This document shows positions 6,513 through 7,819 of a DNA stretch of 7,819 bases, piece after piece. Location: NCBI GenBank assembly GCA_022508865.1, contig JAFLUK010000069.1, positions 1 to 7,819 on the forward strand. The letters are read 5' to 3'. The stretch comes from Oscillospiraceae bacterium. GTDB taxonomy: Bacteria; Bacillota; Clostridia; Oscillospirales; Acutalibacteraceae. Position numbers and translations under genes: made by a program. The notes under the pieces are model-generated. The model did no database searches and was not told where the DNA came from. It was given only the letters and a program-made list of their open reading frames with translations. Positions within the stretch are counted from its first letter, which is position 1, and the number at the start of each line of letters is the position of its first letter.

Positions 6513-6519
6513 GGGGGTG
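6513..6519 (+). promoter_or_regulatory. Ribosome binding site that supports the sigma factor's TTG start
   Basis: GGGGGTG, within AAGGGGGTGTGATG, resembles an extended Shine-Dalgarno site and ends 7 nt before the TTG at 6527. The ATG at 6522-6524 is out of frame with the sigma factor. Confidence 0.6.
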
Positions 6520-6526
6520 TGATGAT

Positions 6527-7012
6527 TTGCTTTTTGAGAAACTGTACAGAGAAAACTACAAAATTGTATACGGATTTTTGCTTAACCTTTGCAAGAATAG
6601 AGATTTAGCAGAGGAACTTACAGCAGAAACATTTTTCAGAGCTTTTAATCATCACAAGTCCTTTGACGGTAAAGTAAAAATTTCTACATGGCTTTGTCAG
6701 ATTGCAAAAAACGAATATTTCCGATACTACAAAAAGCTGAAAAAGCAAATCCCTCTTAATGGCGCAGAGGATTTTTCAGAAGATTTCTTTTCTGAAGACG
6801 CTGTTATTGACAAAGAAACCGCCCTTTCTATCCACAAAACACTCCACAAGCTGAAAGAGCCCTACAAAGAGGTTTTTGTACTCAGGGTGTTTGCAAACCT
6901 CAGCTACAAGGAAATTGGTATAATATTTGAAAAAACAGAAAACTGGGCAAGGGTTACCTATTACAGGGCAAAGATAAATTTACTGAAAATGATGGAGGAA
7001 AACCATGAATAA
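6527..7012 (+). CDS. ECF-type RNA polymerase sigma factor
   Basis: The 161-residue product contains only sigma regions 2 and 4, as in extracytoplasmic-function (group 4) sigma factors, and has typical length for them. Region 2 covers about residues 5-73, with NRDLAEELTAETFFRAF (24-40) for region 2.2 and STWLCQIAKNEYFRYYKK (53-70) for regions 2.3-2.4. An acidic linker follows (78-95). Region 4 covers about 100-156, with LKEPYKEVFVLRVFANLSYKEIG (109-131) and a recognition helix near ENWARVTYYRAKINLLK (138-154). It should direct RNA polymerase to a small set of promoters when its anti-sigma partner is relieved. The start is TTG: reading upstream in frame there is no ATG before a TAA at 6476-6478. 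The stop codon overlaps the anti-sigma gene by 8 nt, a translational-coupling arrangement typical of these pairs. I do not assign a sigma subfamily or name. Confidence 0.93.
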   Translation: MLFEKLYRENYKIVYGFLLNLCKNRDLAEELTAETFFRAFNHHKSFDGKVKISTWLCQIAKNEYFRYYKKLKKQIPLNGAEDFSEDFFSEDAVIDKETALSIHKTLHKLKEPYKEVFVLRVFANLSYKEIGIIFEKTENWARVTYYRAKINLLKMMEENHE

Positions 7013-7673
7013 AGAATGTAATATTGTAAAAGACCTAATTCCTCTTTACACCGACCGAACCGCCAGCAAGGAAAGTGAGGATTTTATAATTAATCACTGT
7101 GCCACCTGTGAGGACTGCAACCGAGATTTGAACCTAGCTCTTAAAAATATTGAAAACGAAAAACAGGAATATGACAATAAAATGTCAGAAATTTGGCAAA
7201 ATGTTGAGAGAATGGAAAAAAGCCGCCGAAAAAAGAAAATTATAAAATCAAGTATATTTATTGCAGTTTTCCTTTTATGTTTTATGCTCTGCTACTGCTT
7301 TCTACTAAAGGGTAACACTTGGTTTTCAACAATCAATTATAACAATGTCAGGGACTCTGCCTCTGCCAAAACAGAGTTGAAAAACAAAAAGATAAAGAAC
7401 AAACCTTCTATGGAGGATATTGAAAAAGCTGCACAGGCAGTTAAAGACGATTTTTGGAATAATAAATACGGCTGTGTACTCCTTACTGTTGATTATGACG
7501 AAGGAAACACTCTTGACTATTATGCTCGTGAATGTGAAATAATTCAGTTTCGTAGTACTTTTTATAGTATATTTAACAACTACTTTAACGGATACTGTAG
7601 TTTTTGGCATTGGTCAGTACAATACAATGAAAAAAACCATAGATGGGAAGTAACAAGTCAAGGTTATGCATAA
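7005..7673 (+). CDS. Membrane-anchored zinc-finger anti-sigma factor
   Basis: The 222-residue product starts at an ATG with GGAGG (6994-6998) 6 nt upstream. The N-terminal cytoplasmic part carries the anti-sigma zinc-finger pattern C5-x25-H31-x3-C35-x2-C38 (HCATCEDC at 31-38), which in this family binds zinc and the sigma factor. A charged, probably helical linker follows (40-78), then one membrane helix at about 79-101, then a 120-residue outer domain. That domain has SMEDIEKAAQAVKDDF (135-150), GCVLLTVDYDEG (156-167), an aromatic FWHW (200-203) and a terminal RWEVTSQGYA, plus three cysteines (C157, C177, C198). It resembles a domain I recall at the end of other clostridial membrane proteins, but I cannot name it. 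The arrangement fits a sensor that holds the adjacent sigma factor inactive until an envelope signal, often by proteolysis in other systems; that mechanism is inference here. Confidence 0.88.
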   Translation: MNKECNIVKDLIPLYTDRTASKESEDFIINHCATCEDCNRDLNLALKNIENEKQEYDNKMSEIWQNVERMEKSRRKKKIIKSSIFIAVFLLCFMLCYCFLLKGNTWFSTINYNNVRDSASAKTELKNKKIKNKPSMEDIEKAAQAVKDDFWNNKYGCVLLTVDYDEGNTLDYYARECEIIQFRSTFYSIFNNYFNGYCSFWHWSVQYNEKNHRWEVTSQGYA

Positions 7674-7696
7674 ACTAAAGAATCACTAAATAAACC

Positions 7697-7735
7697 ACAC
7701 CCCCCGATTTCAGACGAAGTCGGGGGTGTAGTTTT
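7697..7735. terminator. Strong terminator after the anti-sigma gene
   Basis: ACACCCCC, one bulged C and GATTTC pair with GAAGTC and GGGGGTGT (7716-7729) around a 4-nt AGAC loop, giving a long GC-rich stem. AGTTTT follows at 7730-7735, and another T-run at about 7743-7748. It lies 24 nt past the anti-sigma stop. On the minus strand it follows the possible gene at 7758, with a poorer T-tail (GGTTTATTT), so it may be bidirectional. Confidence 0.88.
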
Positions 7736-7757
7736 ACCGTAATTTTTTATAAGATTA

Positions 7758-7819
7758 TTAACGCTGATTAGATGCATTTTCCTTTTCCTTTTCTTTTTTA
7801 TAAAGCAAGCTTGCATAGA
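7758..7819 (-). CDS. Possible C-terminus of a minus-strand gene
   Basis: From the right edge a minus-strand frame stays open for 20 codons to a TAA at 7758-7760, giving YASLLYKKEKEKENASNQR as the visible residues. The lysine/glutamate-rich polar tail is the kind seen at the C-terminus of many proteins, and the nearby hairpin could end its transcript. Twenty codons can stay open by chance, and no family can be recognised. Confidence 0.4.
   Translation of the reverse strand, partial: YASLLYKKEKEKENASNQR

Noticed and set aside
7326..7610. Minus-strand open frame of 94 codons opposite the anti-sigma gene
   Set aside because: The anti-sigma frame has the zinc-finger, the membrane helix and coupling to the sigma gene; the opposite frame has no recognisable product.
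1..7819. Signs of mobile DNA such as insertion sequences, attachment sites or CRISPR repeats
   Set aside because: No transposase, integrase, long direct repeat pair or regularly spaced repeat was seen; the inverted repeats found are all short and explained as terminators or regulatory sites.

Overview
This is a low-GC Gram-positive-style chromosome segment. The AT-rich spacers, AGGAGG-type ribosome binding sites, near-consensus sigma-A promoters and the protein families all fit an anaerobic Firmicute of the class Clostridia, probably a gut or host-associated one. That placement is inference from style and family recall; there is no rRNA or other marker gene here. I see no tRNA, rRNA, CRISPR array, insertion sequence, integrase or prophage gene.

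Layout from left to right: (1) the 5' end of a minus-strand gene for a membrane-anchored or secreted protein, cut by the window edge, with a very strong promoter and a leader of about 100 nt; (2) a terminator and a minus-strand nucleoside 2-deoxyribosyltransferase (nucleoside salvage) whose predicted leader of about 178 nt contains a perfect 13-bp inverted repeat; (3) a divergent plus-strand YitT-family membrane protein; (4) a shared hairpin terminator, then a convergent 1016-residue minus-strand hybrid sensor histidine kinase with an extracellular dCache-type sensor and two receiver domains; (5) a divergent intergenic region with two promoters, a tandem heptamer repeat and an operator-like inverted repeat; (6) on the plus strand an EamA/DMT-type transporter, then an ECF-type sigma factor whose 3' end overlaps a membrane-bound zinc-finger anti-sigma factor; (7) a strong GC-rich terminator and the last codons of what may be a minus-strand gene running off the right edge.

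How the genes may work together: the sigma/anti-sigma pair is a self-contained envelope-signal module, and the transporter just upstream, with no terminator between them, may share its transcript or regulon. The hybrid kinase is an orphan: it has two phospho-acceptor receivers but no HPt domain, DNA-binding output or adjacent response regulator, so its target lies elsewhere. Nucleoside salvage and YitT sit back to back with divergent promoters 41 bp apart (-35 to -35), which allows co-regulation but does not show it.

Nothing here is clearly a new biological system. The most useful leads are the structured leader of the deoxyribosyltransferase gene, the operator-like repeat at the transporter promoter, and the unassigned sensor-like outer domain of the anti-sigma factor. 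Three of the five complete genes with clear starts before them on the strand use TTG start codons fixed by in-frame stops, so starts in this genome should not be called by ATG alone.
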